A DNA stretch of 46,809 bases from Mycobacterium sp. (GTDB lineage Bacteria > Actinomycetota > Actinomycetes > Mycobacteriales > Mycobacteriaceae), in assembly GCA_018401645.1 (NCBI GenBank), contig JAGYKK010000022.1:1-46809 (forward strand), read 5' to 3'. Made by a program: the position numbers and the translations under genes. A model generated the notes under the pieces. That model did not search any database, was not told the origin of the DNA, and saw nothing but the letters and a program-made list of their open reading frames with translations. Every line of letters starts with the position of its first letter. Position 1 is the first letter of the stretch. Positions 27,606 to 39,263 of this stretch are shown here, piece by piece.

Positions 27606-29336
27606 CTAACCGGCTCTTACGAACCGTGGCCGTTGGACCCCGTGGCCGTTGGACCCGTGGCCGTTGGACCCGTGGCCGTTGGACCCGTGGCCGTTGGACC
27701 CGTTCCCGTTGGTGCCGTGCCCATTGGATTCGTAGTCTTGGTACTCGATAAGTGCGGTGAGGGATCGTCGCTCGGAGGCGTGCGCCGCCTCGTTGAGCGC
27801 CACGTTCTGCGCCACCGGATCGGCGGTGAGGAAGCTACCGCGGCCCGGCCGCCCCGCCGAGCCCAGCTTGTTCATTCGCTTAGGCATTTTGGCACCTTGG
27901 TATTCCAATGGGATCGGATGCCCGTGGTCATCGACCGGCCCCAGCGGCTGATGCAACTCGATGTAGGCACCGTGCGGCAGGCGCGTAATGATGCCGGTCT
28001 CGATGCCGTGCTCGAGGACGGCGCGGTCACTGCGTTGCAGGGCTACCGCCCACCGGTAGGTGATGAAGAACACCAGTGGCGGGAGCACGAGCATGCCGAT
28101 TCGGCCGATCCACGTCATCGCATTCAAGGAGATGTGAAACGTGTAGGCGATGATGTCGTTACTGGCACTGAACGTCAGCACCAGGTAGAAAGCGATCGCC
28201 ATCGCTCCGATGCCGGTACGAACCGGGACGTCACGCGGGCGCTGCAACAGGTTGTGGTGGGCGTTGTCCCCGGTGAAACGGCGTTCCAGGAACGGGTACG
28301 TAAACAGCAGGAGGAAGATCACGCCCATCAGGACCGCCACCCAGACCGCGGCCGGAATGGTGTGGTTGCCGATGTAGACGTCCCACGGCGGGAACAGCCG
28401 GATCAGACCATCGGTCCACATCATGTAGAAGTCAGGTTGGGAACCGGCTGACACTTGAGAAGGCTTGTAGGGGCCCAGTTGCCAGATCGGATTGATTTGG
28501 AGTAGCCCGCCCATCAGGCCAAGGATGCCGACGACGATCGCGAAAAAGCCTCCCGACTTGACCGCGAACACGGGCATCACCCGGACGCCGACGACGTTGG
28601 TTTCGGTGCGGCCCGGGCCGGGGAACTGGGTGTGCTTCTGGAACCAGACCAGGGCGAGGTGCAGGCCGATCAAGCCGAGCATGATTCCGGGGAACAACAG
28701 GATGTGCACCGCATAGAGGCGCGGCATGATGATCATGCCGGGGTAATCCCCGCCGAAAATTGCCCAGTGCATCCAGGTGCCCACCACGGGAAGACCCATG
28801 GTGATCGATGACAGGGCGGCCCGCACCCCGGTGCCGGACAGCAGGTCATCGGGCAGCGAGTATCCGAAGAAACCCTCGAACATCGCCAGGATCAGCAGCA
28901 GTGAGCCGATGACCCAGTTCGCCTCGCGCGGTCGGCGAAAGGCGCCGGTGAAGAAAATGCGGGCCAGATGCACCATGATCGCCGCGGCGAACAACAGCGC
29001 CGCCCAGTGGTGGACCTGGCGGACGAAGAGTCCGCCGCGCACCTCGAAGCTGATTTCCAGCGCGGTCTCGTACGCCCGCGACATTTGAATGCCGCGCAGC
29101 GGCTGGTAGACGCCCTCGTAGGTGACGTGGGCCATGGAGGGGTCGAAGAAGAGCGTCAGGTAGACACCGGTGAGGAGCAGCACGATGAAGCTGTACATTG
29201 CGACCTCGCCCAGCAGGAATGACCAGTGGGTGGGGAAGACCTTGTTCAACTGTCGACGCAGCGCACCCGACGGGTGGTAGCGGGAGTCGACATTGTCAGC
29301 GACTTTGTCGATGCTGTCGGTAACGAGTGTGCTCAT
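27606..29336 (-). CDS. qcrB: Cytochrome bc1 complex, cytochrome b subunit
   Basis: 576 residues; the reference protein has about 550. Integral membrane subunit carrying hemes bL/bH and the Qp site (target of telacebec-type drugs). Visible: [37 protein letters not shown] with heme His, [33 protein letters not shown] with heme His, and [13 protein letters not shown] in the Qp region. The ATG 29336 overlaps the qcrA stop (ATGA). The C-terminus carries SNGHG five-residue repeats made by a 15-bp array. One extra C within the array at 27639 shifts the last residues to [10 protein letters not shown]; without it translation would end at TAA 27617-27619 after a final GS. Confidence 0.97.
   Translation of the reverse strand: MSTLVTDSIDKVADNVDSRYHPSGALRRQLNKVFPTHWSFLLGEVAMYSFIVLLLTGVYLTLFFDPSMAHVTYEGVYQPLRGIQMSRAYETALEISFEVRGGLFVRQVHHWAALLFAAAIMVHLARIFFTGAFRRPREANWVIGSLLLILAMFEGFFGYSLPDDLLSGTGVRAALSSITMGLPVVGTWMHWAIFGGDYPGMIIMPRLYAVHILLFPGIMLGLIGLHLALVWFQKHTQFPGPGRTETNVVGVRVMPVFAVKSGGFFAIVVGILGLMGGLLQINPIWQLGPYKPSQVSAGSQPDFYMMWTDGLIRLFPPWDVYIGNHTIPAAVWVAVLMGVIFLLLFTYPFLERRFTGDNAHHNLLQRPRDVPVRTGIGAMAIAFYLVLTFSASNDIIAYTFHISLNAMTWIGRIGMLVLPPLVFFITYRWAVALQRSDRAVLEHGIETGIITRLPHGAYIELHQPLGPVDDHGHPIPLEYQGAKMPKRMNKLGSAGRPGRGSFLTADPVAQNVALNEAAHASERRSLTALIEYQDYESNGHGTNGNGSNGHGSNGHGSNGHGSNGHGVQRPRFVRAG
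27624..27699. repeat. Five 15-bp tandem units encoding NGHGS repeats at the qcrB C-terminus
   Basis: On the plus strand, ccgtggccgttggac at 27624, 27640, 27655, 27670 and 27685, with one extra C at 27639 between the first two. Diverged copies continue to about 27745. In qcrB they encode the (S)NGHG tail. Confidence 0.95.
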
Positions 29337-30505
29337 GATCTGCGCTCCCAGAATGCCGGTCCGACTGGTTCGTTGAAGTCGCCGTTGGCGACGAGGTACC
29401 CGTCCTTATCGATGGTAATGGGTAACTGCGCCAACGCCCGCGCCGCAGGTCCGAAAGTGGGGCGGGCAAAGTGCAGGGCGTCGAACTGCGACTGATGGCA
29501 CGGGCACAGGATGCGATAAGTCTGCTGCTCATACAGCGACGACGGGCAACCAAGGTGCGAGCAGACCTTCGTGAAGGCGAACAACTCGCCAAAATTGAAG
29601 CTTTCCTGGCCCTGCCGCTTGACCACCCGCGCCATGTCGACCGGCTTGATGCGGATCAGCATGACCGGGTTACGTACCCCCATCGAAATGTGGGTGAGCA
29701 GTTCGTGGGATTCCACCGTCGTCCCGTCACCGTCGGATTCGCGCCAGGGGAACACGGTCTCCATGCCGCCGGCGTCGATATCCTCGGGGCGCATTTTCAC
29801 GAACGGGGACTCACCCGGCCGCCCGGTGGCGCGGCCGAGGAAGACGGTGTCGCCGGCGAAGCGGGGAGTCCAGTCTGAGGTCCACAGCACTGCCTTGAGA
29901 CCGTCCGCGGTCGGTACGACCGGTTTCCAGGGGTTCTTGATGATCCCGGCGAGCCCCGCGACCAGGGTACCGACGCCGAAGGCGCCCAACCCGAGGCCGA
30001 GCGACAGCCCGATCAGCTTGCGTCGCTTGAGGGTCGAGTCCTCGAAGGCCCCTACCAGGTTGGCCGCGGCGGTCCGGCGGTCCAACTCCGAGGATTGGCC
30101 GTCATGGCGCTGCTGGATCGAGATTTCCTCGGGGATGAATCTCTTCTGGTAGAGCACCGCGCCGACCCCGATGGCCAGGATGGACAGACCGAAGGTGACG
30201 CCGTAAATCGGCGTGGCCAGGGTGTAGAGGAAGTTGCCTTCGGCGCCGTACGGCTTGTACTCCCACGGCCAGAACAGGAACGCCAGCAGCAGAGCCAGGC
30301 CCATGGCACCGGCGAAAAGCAACCACAGTGCGACGCCGCGTTCGGCACGTTTCTCGGCTCGGGTGCCTTCGACCGGCCAGCGGGGTTCCTTGAGGACGGT
30401 TTCGACACCATCCATTCGACCGCCGAATTGAACCAGTTCCTCGGTCGACATGGCCGCGAGTTCCTCGTCGGTTGGCTGGCCTTCGGGTAACTCCGACCCG
30501 CTCAC
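29333..30505 (-). CDS. qcrA: Cytochrome bc1 complex Rieske iron-sulfur subunit
   Basis: About 390 residues. Electron carrier of the bc1 complex with three transmembrane helices (around residues 65-85, 100-120 and 165-190), typical of actinobacteria. The [2Fe-2S] ligands are intact: CSHLGC and CPCHQSQFD, with Cys-Cys disulfide positions, in the last quarter. Before them [20 protein letters not shown] is the conserved actinobacterial insert. I chose GTG 30505, which overlaps the qcrC stop (GTGA) as in the rest of this operon; GTG 30523 gives six more residues and is a valid alternative. Confidence 0.95.
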   Translation of the reverse strand: MSGSELPEGQPTDEELAAMSTEELVQFGGRMDGVETVLKEPRWPVEGTRAEKRAERGVALWLLFAGAMGLALLLAFLFWPWEYKPYGAEGNFLYTLATPIYGVTFGLSILAIGVGAVLYQKRFIPEEISIQQRHDGQSSELDRRTAAANLVGAFEDSTLKRRKLIGLSLGLGLGAFGVGTLVAGLAGIIKNPWKPVVPTADGLKAVLWTSDWTPRFAGDTVFLGRATGRPGESPFVKMRPEDIDAGGMETVFPWRESDGDGTTVESHELLTHISMGVRNPVMLIRIKPVDMARVVKRQGQESFNFGELFAFTKVCSHLGCPSSLYEQQTYRILCPCHQSQFDALHFARPTFGPAARALAQLPITIDKDGYLVANGDFNEPVGPAFWERRS

Positions 30506-31329
30506 GATCGTGCCCCGATCCACAGCGCCGCCGCCACCGCGCCGACGATTCCGACGGCGAAGATCGCGAGTCCCTCGGGGGCGGGCCCGAAACCGCCGAG
30601 TCCGTAGCCGCCGGGGTTGAGGGTGTCACTCGACGATTTCACGTAGGCGATGATGTCCCGCTTGGCCTCCGGGGAGAGTTGGCGGTCGGAGAACTTCGGC
30701 ATGTTCTGCGGACCGGACAGCATCGCGGTGTAGATCTGCGCCGGGGTGGCCGGATCCAGCACCGGCGCGAATTTACCCGACGACAGGGCGCCACCACGGC
30801 CGGTGAAATTGTGGCAGGACGTTGCAGTTGAGCCGGAACAGGTCACCGCCGCGGGCGATGTCACGCCGATCAGCGACGCCTCGGCGATCTGGCCGTTGGC
30901 ATCCCGGGGAACAACAGGTCCACCGCCCATGCTCTGAATGTAGGCACCGAGCGCGTCGACCTGCGGTTCGTCGAAAATCGGACTCTTGCGAATTGCCTGG
31001 GCCTCATTGCGCATCATCGGCATCCGGCCCGAGGAGACCTGGAAGTACACCGCCGCCTCGCCGGCCCCGATCAGGCTTGGCCCGCGGGCCTGAACGCCCT
31101 GCAGGTTGAGACCGTGGCAGGTGATACAGGCTGTCTCGTAGAGCTGAGCACCGGTGCGCAGCAGAGCCGACTGTGACTGATCGGCGACTGCCACCTGCGG
31201 ACGCGGCGTCAGCGTGGCGGCCAGAATTCCGGCCAGCCCCAAGCCGATCACCAGCAACACCGCTGCGGAGAGTCGACGACGAAGACGACGTGGTGCCTTA
31301 GATCGCGCGCGGGACCCTAACCTGAACAT
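30502..31329 (-). CDS. qcrC: Cytochrome bc1 complex diheme cytochrome c subunit; second heme motif scrambled as read
   Basis: 275 residues from ATG 31329, which has GGGAAGGGG just upstream; ATG 31359, overlapping the ctaE stop, is an alternative. Diheme cytochrome that passes electrons straight to the aa3 oxidase. N-terminal helix [18 protein letters not shown], first heme site CITCH intact. The second CxxCH is not formed: the two Cys codons (30824-30826 and 30814-30816) are separated by 7 nt rather than 6. A base missing near 30860 restores the frame, so about 14 residues are garbled (expected [14 protein letters not shown]). The C-terminal helix [20 protein letters not shown] is normal. Confidence 0.93.
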   Translation of the reverse strand: MFRLGSRARSKAPRRLRRRLSAAVLLVIGLGLAGILAATLTPRPQVAVADQSQSALLRTGAQLYETACITCHGLNLQGVQARGPSLIGAGEAAVYFQVSSGRMPMMRNEAQAIRKSPIFDEPQVDALGAYIQSMGGGPVVPRDANGQIAEASLIGVTSPAAVTCSGSTATSCHNFTGRGGALSSGKFAPVLDPATPAQIYTAMLSGPQNMPKFSDRQLSPEAKRDIIAYVKSSSDTLNPGGYGLGGFGPAPEGLAIFAVGIVGAVAAALWIGARS

Positions 31330-31358
31330 CGAACCCCTTCCCATCAACGGGTTTCGCA

Positions 31359-33188
<1,830 letters not shown>

Positions 33189-33205
<17 letters not shown>

Positions 33206-34968
33206 CCCGACGCCACCCCCAGCGAGGAATTCCGAAGCTGCCTGGCGGGCAGAACGTGCTGCGGTGGCCCACTCAAGCCATGGCCCTGCCGAATGACGTG
33301 GTGAGATCGAACAGTCTGTGGCGCTGACTATCCGAACGCCGGGCCCGGCAAGCCAGCGAGCTATCAGCGACGTCTCCTCGACCAGTGCGCCACCCAGCGG
33401 CGCAGATTGGGGTAGCACCAGCTGGGCACCGTCGCGAAGCGCGTCGACGACCGGCATCGGCGGGACGTGTGCCCGGGCGCACCCCTGCGCCCGCTAGTTG
33501 ACCGTGTCTGACGATCGCCAACCGCCACCCGCCGGCGACCGCCAGGTGCGGCGGCGATCAGTTCTGAGACCGCACAGCGTACTGGAGTCGCTGACCGCGC
33601 CAGAGCACCTCCACGGTCTCGGTCGTCAGGTCCCGGAGACGGGCGGCACTTTCAGCGCCCGCGCCGGGCCAACGACGCCGCGCACCGCCGCGGCCAGTGC
33701 CGCGTTGTCGCGACCGTCGATCACTCGGCGGCTCCGCCGCGGCGCGGGGGCGTAATCCTGGGCGGACATGCCTCGCACGCCGGACACGGCGACACTTCCC
33801 GCTGGCGGACACGCCGAGCCGTGCTCAGCGCGTGCCCCGATCCGGGTGGTGCAGGCGGACGCCGGTGAACCGAGCGAGTAGACTGGCGGGGTGTCGGCCG
33901 CCCGTGCGCGCGACCGGAATGGGCCGACAGCCCGCCTGAGGCCGGGGGGCACGAACGATGGACAGCCGCGGAAACGCCTCGTCGGTCAGAACCACCCACC
34001 ACCATCGGTGCGGAAAGCGCGAACGGCGATTGTAGGGCGGCGCGTGGCGGCCAACAGACGCAACTCGGCGCACGCTTCAATTTCGAGGGCATGGGCGCAC
34101 TCGACGTGCTCGACCGCGGTGGCCAGGGCGACCATCTCGGTGATGCGTTTTCGGGGATCGGCTCCGGTGAAGTAGTTGCCCACCCGCCGGTGCAGATCGG
34201 TTGCGGTGCCGACGTAGAGCACCTCGGCGGACGGCCCCCGAAACAGATAGACGCCGGGGCGGCGCGGTAATCCCCGGGCCAGTGCCCGCTTATCCCGCTG
34301 GGCGTTGGACATCTTCGGTAGGTAGGAATCCAGATCCTGATACGTCCTCACGCCCTGATTGCCCACCCGTCCGATCAGGGCGTGCAGCACGTCGACGCAA
34401 GCGCGGGCGTCGTCGAGCGGCGCGATGGGTGGGCTCGGTGGGCCGACCTGAGCAGCCGAGCCACGGCGGACAAGCGCACGCCGGGCGCCTCGGCTCAGCA
34501 CCCGCGAGCCAGTCGTACCGTGCACAGCACCGGCGGCCGTGGCCAGTCGATACCGCATTGTTCGGCAGCGGCTTTGAGGAACCCGATGTCGAATCCCGCG
34601 TTGTGTGCCACCAGGACCGCGCCATGGGCGAATTCCAGAAACATCGGCAGGACGGCGCCGATCGCCGGGGCGTCGCGCACCATCGCGGTGGTGATGCCGG
34701 TGAGTTCGACGATCTGCGGCGGAATGGCGCGCTTTGGATCGACCAGGGTGGCGAACTCGCCGATGACCTCGCCGCCGCGCACTTTGACGGCTCCGATCTC
34801 GGTGATCGCATCGCAGGATCCGTCCCCTGCGGCCTTCGCGCGCCCCCCGGTGGTCTCGAGGTCGACCACCACGAACGTGGTCTCATCGAGGGGCATCGCG
34901 GTGTCGATGTCGGCGAAGCTCAACTGATCGGCAGTGCGGGGTTGTTGTTCGGTGCGGGGTCTGGCCAC
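33189..34968 (-). CDS. DEDDh exonuclease fused to a GIY-YIG/UvrC-like domain (Rv2191-like), many frameshifts as read
   Basis: Start GTG 34968 (VARPRTEQQ). Domain 1 is a DnaQ-type exonuclease: [11 protein letters not shown] (Exo I), then [12 protein letters not shown] (Exo II), then [17 protein letters not shown] (Exo III) after a shift near 34500. Domain 2 is [29 protein letters not shown] (two halves) and [16 protein letters not shown]. Further text is scattered over frames: [75 protein letters not shown]. The 3' end near 33190 overlaps trpD slightly and is uncertain. At least six indels. Family members are Cho/UvrC-like nucleases thought to act in DNA repair; as read it is not translatable beyond domain 1. 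Confidence 0.75.
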
Positions 34969-35134
34969 AGGGTTTGACGGTAGGCACAACCACCGACAGC
35001 CGGCCTTCGCCACACCGACACGAAAATTGGATACGACAAACCTGTCGGTGGGCCTGGTTAGCGTGCGGAGCAGCCGGAAAAACCGGGCGTGCCGGACACC
35101 CGGGGCGCGCCGAACGACCTACAGGAGACCGCTT

Positions 35135-35365
35135 ATGAAACAGCACCCGCCCGATCCGGGCGAGCCGGTGATTATCGACTGTGACGACTGTGCGGTGCGT
35201 GGACCGGGGTGCCGCGACTGTGTGGTCAGTGTTTTGCTGGGCGTTCCCGAGAGTTTGCTCGAGGATGAGCGGGCGGCGTTGGAAGTGCTCGCCGAAGCGG
35301 GGCTGGCGCCCCGGTTGCGACTGGTTCCGATACGCCGTAACGCGGGCCCGGGACTCGCCGGTTAG
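35135..35365 (+). CDS. Small Cys-rich conserved actinobacterial protein
   Basis: 76 residues from ATG 35135 with ACAGGAGA at 35121-35128. The N-terminal half has four Cys in two CxxC pairs, IDCDDCAV and GCRDCVVS (residues 16-30), suggesting a zinc or Fe-S knuckle; the rest is a helix (ESLLEDERAALEVLAEAGL) and a basic end (LRLVPIRR). I have seen such proteins beside NlpC/P60 genes in actinobacteria, as here (gap of about 166 bp), but no function is assigned. Confidence 0.75.
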   Translation: MKQHPPDPGEPVIIDCDDCAVRGPGCRDCVVSVLLGVPESLLEDERAALEVLAEAGLAPRLRLVPIRRNAGPGLAG

Positions 35366-35531
35366 CGGCGCGCGGCCCGCGCGGGGTATGTGATGGATGT
35401 GACTGGTGTGGCTGAACGTTGGCTGTGATTGTCGGCCTTAGGTTGGACAAACCCGTTGCCGTTTCGTAACCTTACCGAGACCTAACCGCATTTCGGCGAG
35501 TCGAGTCGACGCAGTCAGAGGACACGAAAAC

Positions 35532-36635
35532 TTGAATTTCGACCGCAATCCCAGTACCAAAACCCATGCTCAAAGGTGGTTGGCTGGCGCTGTCGCCGGT
35601 ATCGTCGCCCTGACGTGCATCGGAACCCCCGCGGCGGCCGCCGATCCCGCCCAAGACGCCGTCGCGCAACTCAGCGAGCTTTCCCGGCAGGCCGAGCAAC
35701 TGACTGAATCGATGCATGCCGCTCAACTGGACCTCGATATGAAGGTCCGGGATCAGAACGAGGCGCAGGCCGCCCACGGCAATGACATCGCCGCTTTGGA
35801 CGCCGCCAACCAGCGGCTGGCTTCCTTTCAGGGCGCGGTCAACACCTTGGCCGCGTCGGTGTACATGGGTGGGCGCACCGACGGGATGAACGCGATCCTG
35901 ACTGCGTCTTCGCCGCAGGGTCTCATCGACAAAATGGCGGTGCAGAAGGTCATGGGCACCGAGATGGCAGCTCAGATGAGCGGCTTCCGCCGGCTCACCG
36001 AGGAGGCAATCGCGATCGAGGCCGCCTCAGCCAAATCAGCCCTCGATGCCAAGATCGCGGCCGACGAGGCTGCCGCGGTTCGCGCCGATCTCCAGCGCAG
36101 GCAATCCCAGCTCCAGGTGAAGATCGCCGCCGTGAAGTCGCAGTACCAGACCCTTGCACCCGCGCAACGGGCGGTCCTGGCCGCACCGGGATCCCCGCCG
36201 CCGGCCGTTCTGGCCGCACCGGCTCCGGAAAGTGCCCCCGCCAGCGACATCATGGCACTGGCGGCGGTGCCCTCCCCGAGTGTCGGCAGCAATGTCGGCG
36301 CCACGGCAGTGCAGGCTGCGCTGACCCGGATCGGCTCGCCGTACGCGTGGGGCGGTGGCGGGCCGAATAGCTTCGACTGCTCCGGCTTGGTGCGGTGGGC
36401 CTTTCAGCAGGCCGGAGTGTTCCTCCCGCACTCGAGTTACGCGTTGGCCGCCGGCGGCCAACCGGTATCAGTGGACCAGATGCAACCCGGTGACGTGGTC
36501 GCCCAGTACTCCGACGCGTCACATGTCGGTATCTACGTCGGTGACGGGTTGATGGTGCACGCCTCCACCTACGGCATCCCGGTTCGCGTCGAGTCGGTGT
36601 ACAACTCCCCGATCTACAACGTCCGTCGGTACTGA
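35532..36635 (+). CDS. Secreted NlpC/P60 peptidoglycan endopeptidase (Rv2190c-like)
   Basis: 367 residues from TTG 35532. Signal peptide (hydrophobic AGAVAGIVALTCIGTPAAAA, cleavage near residue 37), a long coiled coil (about 42-215: QLSELSRQAEQLTESMHAAQ and Ala/Gln/Lys heptads), a Pro/Ala linker (about 215-250) and a C-terminal NlpC/P60 domain with catalytic FDCSGLVRWAF and HVGIYVGDGLMVHA, ending YNVRRY. It should cleave the D-Glu/DAP bond in peptidoglycan during cell separation, the coiled coil controlling access (family knowledge). The upstream 166 bp hold direct half-sites GTAACC and CTAACC 12 bp apart (35465-35484), an MtrA-like pattern, low certainty. Confidence 0.93.
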   Translation: MNFDRNPSTKTHAQRWLAGAVAGIVALTCIGTPAAAADPAQDAVAQLSELSRQAEQLTESMHAAQLDLDMKVRDQNEAQAAHGNDIAALDAANQRLASFQGAVNTLAASVYMGGRTDGMNAILTASSPQGLIDKMAVQKVMGTEMAAQMSGFRRLTEEAIAIEAASAKSALDAKIAADEAAAVRADLQRRQSQLQVKIAAVKSQYQTLAPAQRAVLAAPGSPPPAVLAAPAPESAPASDIMALAAVPSPSVGSNVGATAVQAALTRIGSPYAWGGGGPNSFDCSGLVRWAFQQAGVFLPHSSYALAAGGQPVSVDQMQPGDVVAQYSDASHVGIYVGDGLMVHASTYGIPVRVESVYNSPIYNVRRY

Positions 36636-36800
36636 GGGCCGCGTCGGCGAGGCCGTTGCTGCACCTGAACCCGCTGGGTCCGAGTTGCGGCCGCAGTTCT
36701 CATCGTCGAGTTCCTCACCGCATCGGCGGTCATCATCGGCGCTGGTTCCCGACCGGCAGTTCAGGCTGTCGAGGCGCCCACGGTATCCGTTCCGGCCTCG

Positions 36801-37526
36801 GTGCCCCTGGTAGTCGGGGATGGCCGAGCCGTACGCCTGATCAGCCTCGGCGGTGCAGGCACCGACGAGGTGCTCACCCGGGTCGGTGCTGACATCGCCG
36901 CCGCCGTCGAAGCCGTCGAGCGTTTCTGGGGCACCGACTGGGAGCGCGAGATCATCGTGGTCGCCACCGACTCCGATGCCCGATTCGTCGAACATGCCCG
37001 CCTGGACCCGCGGCGGCCCTGGACTGATATCGCCGCGGTTGCGGTCGCCGACGAGGTGGACATCACCCGGCGCACAGCCTCCGGACAGCGGATTGTCTTG
37101 GCACCCGGGGCGGTCGAGATGACTGATTCTGCGTTGCGAATCGTGTTGGCCCATGAGCTTTTCCATCTCGCCGCCCGTGCCGACACCGCCTTGGACGCCC
37201 CGCGTTGGATGACCGAAGGGGTGGCCGACTTCGTCGCTCGTCCGCCGACCGGAGTTCCGGCCGGCACCAGCGCCGTCCTGCCGTCCGATGCCGCACTGGA
37301 GGCGGTTGGACCCGATCGTTCGGCGGCTTATGACCGGGCATGGTGGTTTGCGCGATTCGTCGCCGACAGTTACGGCACCGAGGCGCTTCGTCGGCTTTAC
37401 GTCGCGACCTGCGGACCCGACCACTCCGATCTGACCTCGGCTGTCGGGCAGGTGCTCGGAATCGACACCTCCGGTTTGCACACGCGCTGGGCGCGGTGGT
37501 TGAGCCAGGAGCAGCGCAGCGGATGA
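36801..37526 (+). CDS. Exported HExxH metallopeptidase-like protein (Rv2189c-like), 5' end uncertain
   Basis: The readable protein from GTG 36801 has 241 residues. A zinc-binding LAHELFHLAAR motif lies at about residues 114-124, followed by WMTEGVADFVA with the likely third ligand Glu, a gluzincin layout. In-frame text from 36669 to 36800 looks like a signal peptide (VAAAVLIVEFLTASAVIIGA) but has no start codon and is preceded by TGA 36666-36668, so an indel near 36665 probably hides the true start. Its stop overlaps the pimB' ATG (ATGA). Substrate unknown. Confidence 0.78.
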   Translation: MPLVVGDGRAVRLISLGGAGTDEVLTRVGADIAAAVEAVERFWGTDWEREIIVVATDSDARFVEHARLDPRRPWTDIAAVAVADEVDITRRTASGQRIVLAPGAVEMTDSALRIVLAHELFHLAARADTALDAPRWMTEGVADFVARPPTGVPAGTSAVLPSDAALEAVGPDRSAAYDRAWWFARFVADSYGTEALRRLYVATCGPDHSDLTSAVGQVLGIDTSGLHTRWARWLSQEQRSG

Positions 37527-38683
37527 CTCGAATTCTGCTGGTGACCAACGACTTCCCGCCGCGCCGCGGCGGGATTCAGTCCTATCTCGAGCAGTTTGTT
37601 CAGCGACTGGCAGCAGCCGGCGATGAGCTGACCGTCTACGCACCCAGATGGAAGGGTGCAGCCCAGTACGACCGAGACGCGCACGACCGAGACGCGCACG
37701 ACCGGGACGCGCCGTTCACCGTCGTTCGCCACCCCGGCACGCTGATGCTGCCTCAGCCGGGTGTGGAACGGCGGATGCGCGAGCTGATTCGCAGCCAGCG
37801 AATCGAGACCGTGTGGTTCGGCGCCGCCGCGCCCCTGGCCCTGCTGGCAGCACGGGCCCGCAGTGCCGGCGCCGTGCGCGTGGTGGCCAGCACCCACGGA
37901 CACGAGGTGGGATGGTCGATGCTGCCGGGGGCCCGGACAGCTTTACGCCGCATCGGTGCGGACACCGATGTGATCACCTACGTGAGCCGCTACACCCGCA
38001 GTCGGTTCGCCTCGGCGTTCGGTCCGGGCGCCCGCCTCGAGCACCTGCCTCCGGGAGTCGACACCGACCGCTTCGTACCCGACCCCCCCGCACGTGCCGA
38101 ACTCCGGCAGCGATACCACCTCGGCGAGCGCCCCGTGGTGGTGTGCGTGTCGCGACTGGTGCCGCGCAAGGGCCAGGACATGCTGATCAGGGCGATGCCG
38201 GAGATCCGGCGCCGCATCGACGGCGCCGCACTGGTCGTCGTGGGCGGCGGACCGTCTGCCGAGGCGCTGCACGAACTGGCCCGCGACCGCGGCGTGGCCG
38301 ACGACGTGTTGTTCGCCGGCGCGGTGCCCACCGGGGAACTGCCCGGCCATTACGCGATGGCCGACGTCTTCGCGATGCCGTGCCGCACCCGCGGCGCGGG
38401 TCTGGACGTCGAGGGCTTGGGCATTGTCTTCTTGGAGGCGTCGGCTACCGGGGTGCCGGTGGTGGCTGGCCGCTCGGGCGGCGCGCCCGAGACGGTTCTT
38501 GATGGTGAGACCGGACGAGTCGTCGACGGTCGTGACGAGGGCGAGATCATCGAAGCGATCTGTGATCTGCTCGCTGATCCACAAGCGGCGCGGCGCATGG
38601 GGCAGGCCGGCCGGCGTTGGATAAGCCGGGATTGGAACTGGCAGACCCACGCCGGGCGGTTGGCAGATCTGCTGCGGTGTTGA
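37523..38683 (+). CDS. pimB: GDP-mannose-dependent phosphatidylinositol-mannoside mannosyltransferase PimB'
   Basis: 386 residues, GT-B fold family GT4. Adds the second mannose to phosphatidylinositol in the synthesis of PIMs, LM and LAM, on the inner face of the membrane. Motifs: NDFPPRRGGIQSYLEQF at the N-terminus, THGHEVGWSMLPG, VSRLVPRKGQDMLIRAMPEI and EGLGIVFLEASATGVPVVAG (the EX7E nucleotide-sugar site, about residues 297-305). A YDRDA-HDRDA-HDRDA repeat (residues 49-63) sits in a surface loop and comes from a 15-bp array. ATG overlaps the previous stop. fadD15 (Rv2187), the next gene in M. tuberculosis, is absent. Confidence 0.93.
   Translation: MTRILLVTNDFPPRRGGIQSYLEQFVQRLAAAGDELTVYAPRWKGAAQYDRDAHDRDAHDRDAPFTVVRHPGTLMLPQPGVERRMRELIRSQRIETVWFGAAAPLALLAARARSAGAVRVVASTHGHEVGWSMLPGARTALRRIGADTDVITYVSRYTRSRFASAFGPGARLEHLPPGVDTDRFVPDPPARAELRQRYHLGERPVVVCVSRLVPRKGQDMLIRAMPEIRRRIDGAALVVVGGGPSAEALHELARDRGVADDVLFAGAVPTGELPGHYAMADVFAMPCRTRGAGLDVEGLGIVFLEASATGVPVVAGRSGGAPETVLDGETGRVVDGRDEGEIIEAICDLLADPQAARRMGQAGRRWISRDWNWQTHAGRLADLLRC
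37667..37711. repeat. Three 15-bp tandem units within pimB'
   Basis: (t/c)acgaccg(a/g)gacgcg at 37667, 37682 and 37697, in frame, giving (Y/H)DRDA three times. Confidence 0.95.
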
Positions 38684-38745
38684 TTCGGACGAGCCCCCGG
38701 AGGTGGAGGGACCGTCGGGCCCCACGATATGCAAAGCTAGCGGCC

Positions 38746-39123
38746 GTGAGCAGCATTCAGGTTGCCGACGAGACGTTCGTTGTCGGCGATTCCGCCGCCG
38801 TGGGCGCGGCGGTGGGTGATCGCTTGAGCTGGCGTCGCTGGTTTCCGGATCTGATGCTCGAGGTGGTCGAGGACCGCGCTGACAAGGGTGTGCGGTGGAC
38901 GGTCGCGGGCGCACTCACCGGCACCATGGAGGTCTGGCTCGAGCCGTCGCTCGATGGGGTAATCCTGCACTATTTCCTGCACGCCGAACCCCCGGTTGGT
39001 TCCGGGAAGGTCAATCTCGGCGACCTGAACCACCGTCGCCGGGTGGCGGGCAAACGGATGGCCTTCGAGGTGAAGAATGCCTTGGAGGCGTCCCGACCGG
39101 TGGGCATGCCGCCAACGCCGTGA
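38746..39123 (+). CDS. SRPBCC-type conserved protein (Rv2186c-like)
   Basis: 125 residues from GTG 38746. Text such as SWRRWFPDLMLEVVEDRADK, GVRWTVAGALTGTMEVWLEP and GVILHYFLHAEPP has the alternating beta pattern of the START/polyketide-cyclase fold, ending in a basic helix RRVAGKRMAFEVKNAL. A lipid- or isoprenoid-like ligand is plausible by fold only. In M. tuberculosis it sits next to Rv2185c, another SRPBCC protein, as here. No clear Shine-Dalgarno; AAAGCT 7 nt upstream is a weak -10. Confidence 0.8.
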   Translation: MSSIQVADETFVVGDSAAVGAAVGDRLSWRRWFPDLMLEVVEDRADKGVRWTVAGALTGTMEVWLEPSLDGVILHYFLHAEPPVGSGKVNLGDLNHRRRVAGKRMAFEVKNALEASRPVGMPPTP

Positions 39124-39263
39124 TACCGGGGGACCTCGGGGTCCGGGAGGGTACGGTTTAGGACCATGTTGTCCATGTCGTCGGGGTGGTTGCCCGGGTT
39201 GTCGAGACCACGGCGCCGAGAGTGCAGCATTGGGTCGCATTGCGCTCCCGGGGAGGGCTGACC

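Noticed and set aside
35366..35531. c-di-AMP (ydaO-type) riboswitch upstream of the NlpC/P60 gene
   Set aside because: Such riboswitches precede some actinobacterial hydrolase genes, but the conserved core is not visible in these 166 bp; only possible GTAACC/CTAACC half-sites were noted.
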